Shown: piece after piece, positions 1 to 9,300 of the stretch
How the letters are laid out: every line of letters starts with the position of its first letter
Position numbering within the stretch: position 1 is the stretch's first letter
From: Clostridia bacterium
Lineage (GTDB): Bacteria > Bacillota > Clostridia > Christensenellales > Borkfalkiaceae
Assembly: GCA_029055875.1 (NCBI GenBank)
Contig: JAIDCJ010000022.1
Location: 60,221 to 124,220, forward strand
Length of the DNA: 64,000 bases
Direction of reading: 5' to 3'
Made by a program: the position numbers and the translations under genes
The notes under the pieces: generated by a model
Databases searched by the model: none
What the model was told of the DNA's origin: nothing
The model's input: the letters and a program-made list of their open reading frames with translations, nothing else

Positions 1-310
1 CGATTCTTAAAATCCGCGTCTGCATGAAGCAAACGAGGAAGAGAAACACCGCCGCGCCCGCGATAAGTCCCGCGCTTTTGAGGGCTTCCCGCCTGAGGCG
101 TTCCAAGCCCCGATAGCGGACCTTAACTATATTATAACATGAATTACTTAAAATTGCAAAAACTTTTTTCTCGTCTTTGGCGTTTACCCAAACGATAACC
201 GCATTTTTTCGGATTTTTTCCGCGCCGAGTACCTCTACGCCCGCCCCTGCGAGCTTATCCACCACGCGATGCGCGCTTAAACTTTCGATTTCGATTCCGC
301 ATTTTCGCAT
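1..310 (-). CDS. yqfD: Sporulation protein YqfD (N-terminal part, runs off the window)
   Basis: The reading frame opens with ATG at 310 and runs off the left edge after about 103 codons. It begins MRKCGIEIESLSAHRVVDKL, continues through a conserved-looking stretch ending VKVRYRGLERLRREALKSAG, and then enters a first hydrophobic segment (LIAGAAVFLFLVCF). This small N-terminal domain followed by a membrane anchor is the YqfD arrangement. YqfD is a mother-cell sporulation membrane protein related to SpoIV factors. It lies 9 bases downstream of yqfC, the same order as in other Firmicutes. The call rests on domain layout and gene order, because most of the protein lies outside the window. Confidence 0.8.
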   Translation of the reverse strand, partial: MRKCGIEIESLSAHRVVDKLAGAGVEVLGAEKIRKNAVIVWVNAKDEKKVFAILSNSCYNIVKVRYRGLERLRREALKSAGLIAGAAVFLFLVCFMQTRILRI

Positions 311-319
311 ACGCGCCCC

Positions 320-580
320 CTAATCAAGCCGTTCCACTTTTGCAATGTTGCCGAGAATTGCCAAATCGCCCGCGAAGTATTTGCCGAGCGCGAGGTGTTC
401 GCCCTCTACGCTCACCGCGCCCTTTCTGCCCTTGAGCACGATTTTGGTTTCGGAAAATTCGAGAAGCCGCTTCACGTTCTGAAAATACCCGCCCTGTCCG
501 TCAATGACGGTGTACTGCACGCGCGAGGTGATAAGCTCTTCCGTTTTCAACGCTTTGGAAATTTCCGAAATAAACTTCAT
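320..580 (-). CDS. yqfC: Sporulation protein YqfC (YabP/YqfC family)
   Basis: This is an 86-residue protein starting MKFISEISKALKTEEL. It then shows the short beta-rich YabP/YqfC pattern: a VTVIDGQGGYF-like strand, a segment on a 'marker' loop (ETKIVLKGRKGAVSVEGEHLAL), and a final ILGNIAKVE strand. The family acts in the mother cell during sporulation and is normally followed by yqfD, as here. The ATG at 580 is preferred because the family starts near here and a sigma-E-like -10 lies just upstream. A GTG at 619 is in frame and would add 13 residues. The SD before 580 (AAGAAG) is weak, so the start is uncertain. Confidence 0.8.
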   Translation of the reverse strand: MKFISEISKALKTEELITSRVQYTVIDGQGGYFQNVKRLLEFSETKIVLKGRKGAVSVEGEHLALGKYFAGDLAILGNIAKVERLD

Positions 581-589
581 ACTTCTTAT

Positions 590-617
590 ATTGTATGCGT
601 TTTTCAAACGTTTTAAC
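590..617 (-). promoter_or_regulatory. Possible sigma-E-type promoter for yqfC-yqfD
   Basis: On the minus strand CATACAAT (590-597) matches the sigma-E -10 consensus. A weaker GTTAAA lies 14 bases upstream (612-617). Transcription would begin within a few bases of the yqfC ATG at 580. The assignment fits the known sigma-E control of this gene pair but rests mainly on the -10 element. The rest of 618-763 holds no gene that I can support. Confidence 0.4.
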
Positions 618-763
618 ACTTCCGCGCCCCGAAACCCTCTCGCTTTCTATGAGCGAGCAAGACGAGGAGCGCGAGGAAAACCCGAAGGAGTTTACTAAAT
701 GGTAAATGACTGAGGGTTGCCGCAGCGCGACAAAGTATTGCGAAGTTCAGAGGAAGCGGCACG

Positions 764-798
764 AAAAAAGCCCTCTCGAAAATCCGAGAGGGCTTTTA
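764..798 (-). terminator. Rho-independent terminator of gap
   Basis: AGCCCTCTCG (769-778) pairs with CGAGAGGGCT (785-794) around a 6-base loop. The minus-strand transcript then has a run of six T. The plus strand also has a short T run. Confidence 0.85.
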
Positions 799-809
799 TA
801 GAATTTGAA

Positions 810-1841
810 TTATTTCAATTCAGCGAAGTACTTAATGGTACGTACCATCTGGCTCGTGTAGGAGTTCTCGTTGTCGTACCAGGAAACAACCTTCACAAGC
901 GTGGTGCCGTCGCCCATGGGCATGCACTTGGTCTGCGTAGCGTCGAACAAGGAGCCGTAGGTGATGCCGACGATATCGGAAGATACGAGCTCTTCTTCGG
1001 TGTAGCCGAAGGATGCGGAAGCAGCGTCCTTCATAGCCTTGTTTACGCCGTCAGCGGTAACCTCGCCTTCGCAGATAGCGATAAGCTGGGTAAGCGAACC
1101 GGTGGGAACGGGAACGCGCTGAGCGCAGCCGTCAAGCACGCCGTTGAGTTCGGGAACAACGAGGCCGATTGCCTTTGCAGCGCCCGTGGAGTTGGGAACG
1201 ATGTTCACAGCAGCAGCGCGCGCACGGCGAAGATCGCCCTTGCGGTGAGGGCCGTCGAGTACCATCTGGTCGCCGGTGTAAGCGTGAATGGTGGTCATAT
1301 AGCCCTTCTTGATTTTCGCATACTTATTGAGCGTGTGCGCCATGGGAGCAAGGCAGTTCGTGGTGCAGGAAGCTGCGGAAATAATGGTGTCCGAAGCTTT
1401 AAGCGTCTTTTCGTTTACGCTGTATACGACGGTGGGAAGGTCGTTGCCTGCGGGAGCGGAAATGATAACCTTCTTCGCGCCTGCATCGATGTGTGCCTGC
1501 GATTTTGCCTTGGAGCAGTAGAAGCCCGTGCACTCGAGCACTACGTCTACGTCGAGATCTTTCCAAGGAAGGTTGATTGCGTCCTTTTCTTTATAAATTT
1601 TAATGGTCTTGCCGTTTACGGTAATCGTACCCTCTTCGTCGCTTGCGGAAACGCTGTCAGCGTACTCGTATCTGCCCTGCGCGGAATCGTACTTCAAAAG
1701 GTGTGCGAGCATGGAAGGGCTGGTTAAATCGTTAATTGCAACGATTTCATAACCCTTTGCGCCGAACATCTGTCTGAATGCAAGACGACCGATGCGTCCG
1801 AAGCCGTTAATTGCTACTTTTACGTTTTTTTGGTTTGCCAT
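810..1841 (-). CDS. gap: Glyceraldehyde-3-phosphate dehydrogenase, type I
   Basis: The protein is 343 residues, normal for the family. The N-terminal NAD-binding fold begins [17 protein letters not shown]. The catalytic cysteine sits in [12 protein letters not shown] near residue 157, and the C-terminal substrate region includes [15 protein letters not shown]. It catalyses NAD-dependent oxidation and phosphorylation of glyceraldehyde 3-phosphate in cytosolic glycolysis. A GGAGG Shine-Dalgarno lies 8-9 bases before the ATG. The gene is transcribed alone from a strong promoter and ends at its own terminator. It diverges from fba, placing two successive glycolytic steps back to back. The Asp in the AIND loop favours NAD over NADP. 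Confidence 0.97.
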   Translation of the reverse strand: MANQKNVKVAINGFGRIGRLAFRQMFGAKGYEIVAINDLTSPSMLAHLLKYDSAQGRYEYADSVSASDEEGTITVNGKTIKIYKEKDAINLPWKDLDVDVVLECTGFYCSKAKSQAHIDAGAKKVIISAPAGNDLPTVVYSVNEKTLKASDTIISAASCTTNCLAPMAHTLNKYAKIKKGYMTTIHAYTGDQMVLDGPHRKGDLRRARAAAVNIVPNSTGAAKAIGLVVPELNGVLDGCAQRVPVPTGSLTQLIAICEGEVTADGVNKAMKDAASASFGYTEEELVSSDIVGITYGSLFDATQTKCMPMGDGTTLVKVVSWYDNENSYTSQMVRTIKYFAELK

Positions 1842-1895
1842 AACTAATAAAATCCTCCGGTTCTTTTTTGCGCTTTTCGCGTTAAAACCTTGCCT

Positions 1896-1924
1896 ATTAT
1901 ACCACGGTTTTTATTTTCCGTCAA
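1896..1924 (-). promoter_or_regulatory. Sigma-A promoter of gap
   Basis: Minus-strand TTGACG (-35, 1919-1924) and TATAAT (-10, 1896-1901) are separated by exactly 17 bases. The leader to the gap ATG is about 50 bases. Confidence 0.85.
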
Positions 1925-1991
1925 CTTTTTTTACGAAGATTACCAACCGAGAAAATTTTTGTTATTTTTTCCATTAACTTGATAAACTCCC

Positions 1992-2020
1992 TTGCAATTT
2001 TCGGGGAAAAGTACTATAAT
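1992..2020 (+). promoter_or_regulatory. Sigma-A promoter of fba
   Basis: TTGCAA (1992-1997) and TATAAT (2015-2020) have a 17-base spacer. The predicted start lies about 20 bases before the fba ATG, with GGAGG at 2036-2040 in between. Confidence 0.85.
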
Positions 2021-2046
2021 AAAAGAAAAAATTCGGAGGAATTATT

Positions 2047-2982
2047 ATGCCCTTAGTTACTACTACCGAGATGTTCAAAAAGGCGTACAAAGGCGGTTAT
2101 GCCGTAGGTGCGTTCAACGTGAACAACATGGAAATGATTCAAGCAATCGTAGAAGCCGCAAACGAGTGCCACTCGCCCGTAATTTTGCAGGTTTCCGCAG
2201 GCGCGAGAAAGTACGCGAACCCCGTTTATCTTCGCCACCTCGTTCAAGCCGCAGTTGAAACGACGGACATTCCCGTTGCCATGCACCTTGACCACGGCGC
2301 GGATTTTGAAATCTGCAAAGCGTCCATTGACGGCGGCTTCACTTCCGTTATGATTGACGCTTCCTCGAAGCCTTGGGAAGAAAACATTGCACTCACCAAA
2401 AAGGTTGTTGAATACGCGCACGACCACGGCGTAGTGGTAGAAGCGGAGCTTGGAAAGCTCGCAGGCGTTGAGGACGACGTAAAGGTGGAAGCAAAGGACG
2501 CAATGTTCACCTCTCCCGACGAAGTGGAAGAATTCACGCAGAAGACGGGCATCGATTCCCTTGCAATCGCAATCGGTACCAGCCACGGCGCATATAAATT
2601 CAAGCCCGGTCAGGATCCCAAGCTCCGTATCGATATCCTCGAAGAAATCGGCAAACGCCTCCCCGGCTTCCCCATCGTATTGCACGGCGCGTCGAGCGTT
2701 CCTCAGGATCAGGTTGCAATCGTCAACCAGTTCGGCGGTTCCATGCCCAACGCAATCGGCATTCCCGAAAGCGAGCTGAGAAAGGCCGCAAAGCTTGCCG
2801 TCTGCAAAATTAATATCGACTCCGACCTTCGCGTAGCCTTCACGGCGGCGATCCGCAAACACTTTGCGGAGAACCCCTCTCACTTCGACCCGCGCCAGTA
2901 CCTCACCGACGCCCGCGCGAACATGAAGGAAATCGTAAAACACAAGATTATAAACGTGCTCGGCAGCGAAAACAAAGCGTAA
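2047..2982 (+). CDS. fba: Class II fructose-bisphosphate aldolase
   Basis: This 311-residue zinc-dependent aldolase opens PLVTTTEMFKKAYKGGYAVGA with the class II signature AFNVNNMEMIQAIVEAA. The HLDHGADFE segment near residue 80 supplies the catalytic Asp and a zinc His. VEAELGKLAG supplies a zinc Glu region, and LHGASSVP near residue 208 holds a further zinc His. It reversibly cleaves fructose 1,6-bisphosphate to dihydroxyacetone phosphate and glyceraldehyde 3-phosphate, the substrate of the neighbouring divergent gap. GGAGG at 2036 places the ATG at 2047. It is monocistronic with its own promoter and terminator. Confidence 0.97.
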   Translation: MPLVTTTEMFKKAYKGGYAVGAFNVNNMEMIQAIVEAANECHSPVILQVSAGARKYANPVYLRHLVQAAVETTDIPVAMHLDHGADFEICKASIDGGFTSVMIDASSKPWEENIALTKKVVEYAHDHGVVVEAELGKLAGVEDDVKVEAKDAMFTSPDEVEEFTQKTGIDSLAIAIGTSHGAYKFKPGQDPKLRIDILEEIGKRLPGFPIVLHGASSVPQDQVAIVNQFGGSMPNAIGIPESELRKAAKLAVCKINIDSDLRVAFTAAIRKHFAENPSHFDPRQYLTDARANMKEIVKHKIINVLGSENKA

Positions 2983-2994
2983 ATTCAATTATAA

Positions 2995-3027
2995 AATCCC
3001 CCGCGGGTATCCGCGGGGGATTTTTTG
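2995..3027 (+). terminator. Terminator of fba
   Basis: A 12-bp stem (AATCCCCCGCGG, 2995-3006, with 3011-3022) closes a 4-base loop and runs into TTTTTT. It stops directly before the end of the convergent XRE gene. Confidence 0.92.
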
Positions 3028-3028
3028 T

Positions 3029-3235
3029 TTATTCCTCTGCTCCAAGCAGATAGTCGGTTGTTACCTCAAAGAATTTTGCGATTGCTAATACATCATTCAA
3101 ACTCGGCTCTTGTTTGCTCGTTTCCCATTGACAAATCGTTGTTTTGCTGACGCCGAAAATTTTAGCAACCTCTGCTTGCGTTAAGTTTTTCTCATTTCTT
3201 AATTCTTTCAGTCTAATACCGAATGTTTTGTTCAT
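3029..3235 (-). CDS. XRE-family repressor, short form
   Basis: The 68-residue protein starts MNKTFGIRLKELRNEKNLTQ. It is essentially one HTH_3 domain (TQAEVAKIFGVSKTTICQWE, residues about 20-38) followed by a C-terminal helix ending FFEVTTDYLLGAEE, typical of small Cro/CI-like regulators. A TTG-extended frame to 3316 exists, but the ATG at 3235 matches the family start. The likely -10 sits only 6 bases upstream, so its mRNA is probably leaderless. It is divergent from another XRE gene across a 69-base gap carrying a dyad, so mutual or auto-regulation is likely. The region is clearly more AT-rich than the flanking genes, suggesting acquisition. Confidence 0.85.
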   Translation of the reverse strand: MNKTFGIRLKELRNEKNLTQAEVAKIFGVSKTTICQWETSKQEPSLNDVLAIAKFFEVTTDYLLGAEE

Positions 3236-3241
3236 AAAAAA

Positions 3242-3297
3242 ATTATACAAGAAATTCCGAAAAACGGATTGACAATTCCGAATTTCGGAACTATAAT
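3242..3297. promoter_or_regulatory. Divergent operator/promoter region between two XRE genes
   Basis: On the plus strand, TTGACA (3269-3274) and TATAAT (3292-3297) are spaced 17 bases apart. The spacer is filled by a perfect dyad TTCCGAA-T-TTCGGAA (3276-3290). A related half-site pair, TTCCG-AAAAA-CGGA, lies at about 3255-3268. On the minus strand TATAAT lies at 3242-3247 with a poor -35. Both -10 boxes lie 6-7 bases from the ATG they would serve and no SD is present, so both transcripts would start at or next to the start codon. Confidence 0.7.
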
Positions 3298-3304
3298 ATT
3301 TTGT

Positions 3305-3514
3305 ATGAATAATCAAATTTTTACACAGCGGTTAAAAGAAAGCATTGAACAAAGCGGGCTTACGCTTACGGAAATTTCGGAAAAAGCGGAAATATCACTA
3401 TGCTCGTTAAAGCGGTATATGAATGGAAAAACAATTCCAACCCTGCTTAGTTTATATAAGTTAAAGTACGTTTTAGATTTTGAATGCGATTATTTACTGC
3501 AAATCGGAAAATAA
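3305..3514 (+). CDS. XRE-family regulator, partner of the divergent gene
   Basis: The protein is 69 residues from ATG 3305 (MNNQIFTQRLKESIEQSGLT). Its HTH (LTEISEKAEISLCSLKRYMNGKT-like region, residues about 18-40) is followed by a helix ending FECDYLLQIGK. The in-frame upstream start at 3269 would lie inside the -35 box and is rejected. No SD precedes 3305 and the TATAAT ends 7 bases before it, so translation is probably leaderless. Its HTH differs strongly from that of the divergent protein, so the pair is not a simple recent duplication. The target other than the shared operator is unknown. Confidence 0.8.
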   Translation: MNNQIFTQRLKESIEQSGLTLTEISEKAEISLCSLKRYMNGKTIPTLLSLYKLKYVLDFECDYLLQIGK

Positions 3515-3520
3515 CGGGCA

Positions 3521-3553
3521 AAAAAAGGAAGAGTTTTTACTCTTCCTTTTTTT
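3521..3553. terminator. Bidirectional terminator
   Basis: GGAAGAG (3527-3533) pairs with CTCTTCC (3540-3546) and has seven-base A and T runs on its two sides, so it works in both directions. It overlaps the last codons of the transglutaminase-like gene, which end the long minus-strand operon. Confidence 0.85.
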
Positions 3554-4295
3554 CTTCTATCTTCTCTTCTGCCGCTTCGGGCGTCTTGGTTTTCTCTTTG
3601 CGGTTTCTGATTTTTTTTACGTTGTGATTCATGATAAATCTTACTAAGTACTGATAGCAGAATTTCTTGAAGCCGGTGATGGTTTGAGCGTGTTCCTTAT
3701 ATAAATCGTCGGGAGAATCGTAAACGCCGAAATCTTCTACAATGCTCTTGCTCTGAATAAAAGTGCCCTCTCCGTTAAATTCCACGTTCGGGTTTTGGAA
3801 GTTTTCGCATGAAACGGCGAAGCCGCAGAACGCGCCTTGACAGCTCTCATAAAACTTTTGCAGGTTAGCAAGATACGCGCCGTCGAGAATGACGCCCTCC
3901 AATTCCACCCACTTTTTATTGTAATAAACTTCCGCCCAGCTGTGCAGAACGGTCTGCGGCGATTTTTTATAGAAGATACCGCCCAGCGCGCCCTTTTGCA
4001 ACGATTTATCCACCGCGCACGCGTGAATTCTGCAAGGCACTTCCACCGCGCGAAGTAACGCCATTAAAAGCGTAGCCTTGGTGTTGCACTGCCCGTAGCC
4101 GCACTTCAAAACCTTGCTTGCGGGAATTGCGTCCTCCGCGTTATAGCCGAGCTTGATTTCGTCTTTTACGAAATTGTAAATCTCTTTGATTTTGTCGAAC
4201 TCCTGAAGCTCCTTCCAGCCCCGCGTTTCGATGAGTTTCTGAATCTCCTCCGCCCCGAAATTCAAAAGCGGCGTTTCCTGTAAATACTGTTCCAT
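3537..4295 (-). CDS. Transglutaminase-like (papain-fold) protein
   Basis: This 252-residue protein has no signal peptide. A transglutaminase core spans residues about 35-140. The candidate nucleophile Cys is in CGYGQCNTKATLLMALLRA and the His is in VLHSWAEVYY, followed by WVELEGVILDGAY, which offers the third residue. The C-terminus is lysine- and glutamate-rich and probably disordered. Family members act as thiol hydrolases or proteases, and the substrate cannot be read from the sequence. It lies 13 bases after trkA as the last gene of the long operon. Confidence 0.8.
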   Translation of the reverse strand: MEQYLQETPLLNFGAEEIQKLIETRGWKELQEFDKIKEIYNFVKDEIKLGYNAEDAIPASKVLKCGYGQCNTKATLLMALLRAVEVPCRIHACAVDKSLQKGALGGIFYKKSPQTVLHSWAEVYYNKKWVELEGVILDGAYLANLQKFYESCQGAFCGFAVSCENFQNPNVEFNGEGTFIQSKSIVEDFGVYDSPDDLYKEHAQTITGFKKFCYQYLVRFIMNHNVKKIRNRKEKTKTPEAAEEKIEEKKEE

Positions 4296-4308
4296 AGCTT
4301 AAACCTCT

Positions 4309-4974
4309 TTATTTCTTTTTCTTATCGGTCTTGTTGGTGAATGCGAAAATCTTGTCCGCATTGCCGAATACGATGATTTGATCGCCCGCTTGAAACACGA
4401 AGTTTCCGTCTAACTGGGAAATCACCTGCTCCCCGCGCTTGATGGTTAAAATGTTCATGCCGAACCTTCCGCGCGGGTTCACGTCGAGAAGCGTTCGATT
4501 CTCCCACTTGGAAGGCAAATCGATTTCAAAAATAGAGTTCACGTCGTCAAGCTCGATATAGTTGAGCACGTGCGCCGAGTTCATTTTGATTGCGAGCTTT
4601 TCCGCAATATCCGCGTCGGGATAGATAACCTCGTCCGCGCCCACACGCATGAGGAACTTCCGCTGAATTTCCGTGGTCGCACGCGAGATAACCCGCTTTG
4701 CGCCGAGGTCTTTGAGAATGGAAGTGATTTCAAGCGAGGACTGGAAGTCGTCGCCGATTGCCACCACGCACGCGTCGAAGGACGGAATATCCATCATGGC
4801 GAGGTTTTCCTCGTTCATGCAGTTAGTAATGAGCGCGTTGGTGTACTTGGAGGCGAGCGCGTTTATTTTGTCCTCGTCCTTATCCACAATCATTACTTCG
4901 TCGCCCATGTCGAGCAGCTTTTCTCCGAGCGTCCGCCCGAATTTTCCCATACCAATGAGAAGTACCGAAACCAT
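4309..4974 (-). CDS. trkA: Potassium uptake regulatory subunit (KtrA/TrkA, RCK)
   Basis: The 221 residues carry an N-terminal RCK/TrkA-N Rossmann domain (VLLIGMGKFGRTLGEKLLDMG, GxGxxG-type) with an acidic nucleotide-binding end (MIVDKDEDKI). A C-terminal TrkA-C domain follows from residue about 140 (FEIDLPSKWENRTLLDVNPRG to the end). Such proteins form octameric rings that bind ATP, ADP or NAD(H) and gate the K+ translocating subunit. That subunit is encoded directly upstream, 15 bases away. The length and single RCK unit match KtrA/KtrC rather than the double-length enterobacterial TrkA. Confidence 0.93.
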   Translation of the reverse strand: MVSVLLIGMGKFGRTLGEKLLDMGDEVMIVDKDEDKINALASKYTNALITNCMNEENLAMMDIPSFDACVVAIGDDFQSSLEITSILKDLGAKRVISRATTEIQRKFLMRVGADEVIYPDADIAEKLAIKMNSAHVLNYIELDDVNSIFEIDLPSKWENRTLLDVNPRGRFGMNILTIKRGEQVISQLDGNFVFQAGDQIIVFGNADKIFAFTNKTDKKKK

Positions 4975-4989
4975 ATTTATTTCTCCTTT

Positions 4990-6342
4990 TTAACCAATGT
5001 ATATCGTATCCGCAAGCGGGCGTCTGACCTGTCCCTCTTTGCGTTTTTTGCGGAGCGCAAACGCGAACGTTAAAACGCCTACCCGCCCCATGTACATGAG
5101 AATGATAATTAAAATTCTCGAAGCAATGCCGAGCTTTGCAGTTACGCCGAGGCTGAGCCCCACCGTGCCCGTTGCGGACACCACTTCAAACAAAAGATCC
5201 TGAAAAGCCAACTTTGGTTCAAACGCACACACGAGCATGGTGCCGATAAGCAGAATACTCAAATACGCCACGAAGATTGCAAGCGCCTGCATGAGGAGCG
5301 CCGTATCGATTCTGCGTTTGCCGACGTTGATATCGCGCTTGCCGCGGAGCACTGCAAACATACCCATAACGATAATTGCAAACGTGCTGATTTTAATACC
5401 GCCCGCCGTAGAGCCCGAGCACCCGCCGATGAACATGAGGATAATCGTGAGCAGGTATCCGCTGCCCGAGAGCTGTGCAAAGTCCGTGGTACTGAAGCCC
5501 GCCGTGCGCGAAACGGACGCATCAAAGAAAGAGCAAAGCAATTTTTTCCCGAATCCGAAGTCCTTGAAACATGCGTTCCACTCGAAGCCCAAAAACATAA
5601 ACATGGAGCCGAAGAGCACGATAGAGTTTACAACGAGAATGAACTTGGTGTAGAACTGCAATTTCTTCCAGCGGAATTTGCAATCGAACAAATCGCCCCA
5701 GACGCAGAAGCCCAGTCCCCCGATAATAACGAGGAGCGGAATGGTGAGCGAAACGATGGGATCGCCCGCATATTTCGTGAGCGAGAAGAAGCCTTCACCC
5801 CCGAATAAATCGAACCCCGCATTACAGTATGCAGACACGGAATGGAACACGGAATAATAAATTCCCCATTTCGCGCCGTAGTCCTGTATAAAGCGGATAG
5901 AAAGGAACGCCGCGCCGATAAGCTCCAAAACGAACGTGCCTATGACGATTCGGACAACAAGTCTTCCGACGCCTTTCATTTTCCCGCCGTAGGACTGCAT
6001 GACCGCGCGTTTTTCGGAAAGCCCGAGCGCACCCTTTCGCACCAGCATGAACAAGATAGTTACGAACGTGGTGAATCCCAACCCGCCGACTTGCACGAGG
6101 ATCAAAATCACGATTTGCCCGAATATGCTCCAATGCACGCCCGTATCGTACACCGCAAGCCCCGTAACGCAGGTGGCCGAAGTGGATGTAAAGAGCGCAT
6201 TCAAATAAGAGGTAGACTCCCCGCTCTGCGTTGCAACGGGAAGCACGAGAAAGACACTCCCCAGCAGAATTACGAGGAAATACCCCAGCGCCAGATAGCG
6301 CCACACACTCATTTTCGGTTTGATTTTCAGTTTCAATTTCAT
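4990..6342 (-). CDS. trkH: Potassium transporter membrane subunit (KtrB/TrkH family)
   Basis: This 450-residue polytopic membrane protein carries four pore-loop repeats. Selectivity-filter-like stretches include TSATCVTGLAVYDTG, SVSAYCNAGFDLFGG, SVSRTAGFSTTDFAQL and VSATGTVGLSLGVT. It mediates Na+- or H+-coupled K+ uptake when gated by the RCK subunit encoded just downstream. Hydrophobic helices are spread over the whole length, and the C-terminus is short and basic. It follows the helicase gene by 18 bases, so the K+ system is transcribed from the tmk promoter run. No strong SD is visible before the ATG. Confidence 0.93.
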   Translation of the reverse strand: MKLKLKIKPKMSVWRYLALGYFLVILLGSVFLVLPVATQSGESTSYLNALFTSTSATCVTGLAVYDTGVHWSIFGQIVILILVQVGGLGFTTFVTILFMLVRKGALGLSEKRAVMQSYGGKMKGVGRLVVRIVIGTFVLELIGAAFLSIRFIQDYGAKWGIYYSVFHSVSAYCNAGFDLFGGEGFFSLTKYAGDPIVSLTIPLLVIIGGLGFCVWGDLFDCKFRWKKLQFYTKFILVVNSIVLFGSMFMFLGFEWNACFKDFGFGKKLLCSFFDASVSRTAGFSTTDFAQLSGSGYLLTIILMFIGGCSGSTAGGIKISTFAIIVMGMFAVLRGKRDINVGKRRIDTALLMQALAIFVAYLSILLIGTMLVCAFEPKLAFQDLLFEVVSATGTVGLSLGVTAKLGIASRILIIILMYMGRVGVLTFAFALRKKRKEGQVRRPLADTIYIG

Positions 6343-6360
6343 ATGATTTTTGCTGCCGTA

Positions 6361-9300
6361 TTATGCCAAGGATATTCTATCGGATACGGAGCGGAAGAAG
6401 ATGCCTTTTTCTTCGCCGTAGCTCACGCAGTCGCGGACGAACGCCCCAAATTTTTCGTTCATTTTTACTTCGCGGAACACTTCGGAAACGAGCTTTAACA
6501 CCTCGTCCATATACAGCGCAACCCGCTCTTCGAGCGCACCCTTTACGAGCGAGATAATATCGTAAACGGTGAAATCGTCCTCACTCTTTCTCAGCGTGCG
6601 CGTATCGTCCGTGCGGAACTTGCCAACCGTGATTGCGCGGGCGTTTTTATAGAAGTAGTCCGTGCCGTTCACGCTCTCGCGTGCAAAGGCGCACCCTTCG
6701 ATCAGCGAATCCAACCGCGAATCTACCTTCGTGCCGCTCTTGATAATGCCGAACGTTGCAAGGCAACGCTTTTTTAAGAACGCGCGGGAGATGGGCTCTT
6801 CCGCCGCGACGATTTCTTTGAGGCGGGACATAATTTGCGCGTCGTTCGCGCCGCCCGTAACGAAGGTGGAAGCCTCCTCTTTCCCGCTTGCCGAAACCGC
6901 TTTATAGGGCTTTTGATATTTCGCTATCCAGCTGCCCGTCTTCTTCTCCGCGCCCGTGAGCTTATCGAGCATCTCTTTAATGTGCTTGATTTCGCGCTTG
7001 GGGTTGTTGAAGTAGTTGACGGTATTCAGGCGCATGACGTTCCAGTTTCCGCGCTTCAAGGTCTGCATTTGCAACACGTTGCGGTCTTTTACCGAGAACT
7101 TATCCGTGCCGTCGCAGATAATGCCGAGCACGAAACGGTGCTTGTTATTGGGGTCTATCACGGCAACGTCCACCTTGAAGTCGGACGCGCCCACGTTATA
7201 GCGGCATTCGTAGCCGTAGCCCGCAATCTCCTGCGCAATAAACTTGCCGATGCTCGCGCCGCTGCGGACGGTATCCGAGCGGACGGCAAGCGTGGTTCTG
7301 CCGCGCTCCGCAAATTCGAGGAAGGCTTTTAAGCCCGCCACGCCCTTGGACGAGGTCTTTTGCAGGTTGATCATGTTCGCCTTCATGGTGGAGAATACGA
7401 GCATCTCCTCCCTTGCACGCGAAACGGCAACGTTGAGTCTTCGCCAGCCGCCCGCCTGATTTAAGGGGCCGAAGTTGAGCGATACCCTGCCCGTTTGGTC
7501 GGGGCCGTAGCAGACGGAAAAGAGAATGACGTCGCGCTCGTCGCCCTGTACGTTTTCAAGGTTCTTGACGAAGAGCGGTTCCTCCCGCTCGTAGGCAACG
7601 CTCTCTAATTTCTTTTGCTGAATCGCCTTGGTGAGAAGCCTATCGATATCTTCCTGCTGTGCGCTTGAGAAGGTAACTACGCCCATGCTCGAACGGGAGA
7701 GTACGGGATCGGAAAGTCTGCGAATAACTTCCTTGACGAGCGCTTCCGCTTCCTTGCGGTTGCGCTTGGTAAAGCCCCTATCGTAGGAGCCGTCCACCTC
7801 GACGAGCTTGACCTTGCTCTCCAAGCTGTCGGGCGAGGGGAAGGTGCAAAGGCGGTTATCGTAATACATGCTGTTCGAGAACGCAATAAGCGATTCGTGC
7901 TTACTGCGGTAATGGAACTCGAGGTGCCGCTCGGGCATACCGAGGGCAAGACAGTCGTCGAGCACGCTCTCCAAATCCTCGTTTTCGAGGTTGTCCTCGT
8001 CGACGTACTGCGAATTGAAGAAGGAAGTAGGCGGCAGCTGTTTGGGATCGCCTACGACGATTGCAGCTTTCGCGCGGGCAATGGAGCCGACCGCCTCCGC
8101 CGTGGACATCTGCGACGCCTCGTCGAAGATGACGAGATCGAACGAGTTCGCCACGGGCGCGAGGTACTGCGCCACCGCAATGGGGCTCATGAGAAGACAG
8201 GGAGATACCACCGCCGAGAGCGTGGGAATTTCGCTGAACATGGCGCGAAGCCCCGTGCCGCGCAGGTTGCTTTTTGCAAAGCGCGCGAACGCGGAAAGCT
8301 CTATGCTGAGCGTGCCCTCGCTGCCCGCTTTGGGCAGGCGGGAAATGAGAATTTCGCGCAGTTTATTGCGCGTGAGCTTGCTGTACTCGTCGCACGCCAA
8401 GCGGAATTTTTCAATGCTCTCCTCGAGCGTCCCCACCGTCATGTGCGAGAGGTTGGGATCTGCGGGAATGTTGATTTCAAGGAAGTTTTTATAGACGTTC
8501 TTCTCGAAGCCCGCCAAAATATTTTCGCCCTTGAGCCTGCCGCCCTCGAGCTCGTCCGCAATGAAGTTGAGCCCCAGCGAAGAAAGCTTCCTCGTCGTAT
8601 CTTTATACATGCACCAGTTGGGGAGCATATCGATATTATCGATAAGCGAGCTCGCCTTGGTGGAATAGTAGTCGAGAATGTCCTCCGCGACGAGCTTATC
8701 CCGATCGGCGTGCGTGGTTTCGTAGAAGCTGTCGAGCGCGGTGAAGAAGCTCTCCGCCGCCTTCATGTACCCTTCGAGCACGGGCAGGGTGTAGCCGTTC
8801 GACGCGCGAATGCACATTCCGTTGAATGCGTCGGCATTGTAGTCGAGGAAGGCGGAAGCGCACTTCTCATGCAGGGCGTAGAGCTCGGCAAGGAACTCCC
8901 TGCGGCGTTTGTAGTTGATTTTTCCGCCGCTGCAAAAGCTCCGCGAAAGCGTGTGCTTGCTCGCAATGCGCTCGATTGCCGAATAGATTTCCAAAACCGT
9001 TTGCAAATACTTGGGAATATCGTCCTCGTCAATCTTATGAAGCGCAGTCTTTTGCAGCTGCTTGACGAGCGTCTTTGCACCGCGCACCTGTTTCCAGTCG
9101 CCGCCCTCTTCGCATACCTTTGCAAGCTCGCCTAAATCCATGTTGGGCTCGACGAGCGTTTTGAAATGCTTCTTGTAATATTCGAGGCAGGTATCGAGGC
9201 GCTTGTTCGCGTTATAGAAAATATAGAAATCCTCTTCCGTAACGTTCGAGAAATATTTATCGTATACGCCCTCGGCAAGATTGCTTGAAATATCCGCCAA

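Noticed and set aside
717..1727. Long plus-strand open frame opposite gap (336 codons), and similar ones opposite fba (2053-2988) and the helicase (7897-9135).
   Set aside because: These are antisense shadows. They have no SD at the start, no recognisable family content, and the opposite strand encodes a conserved enzyme in each case.
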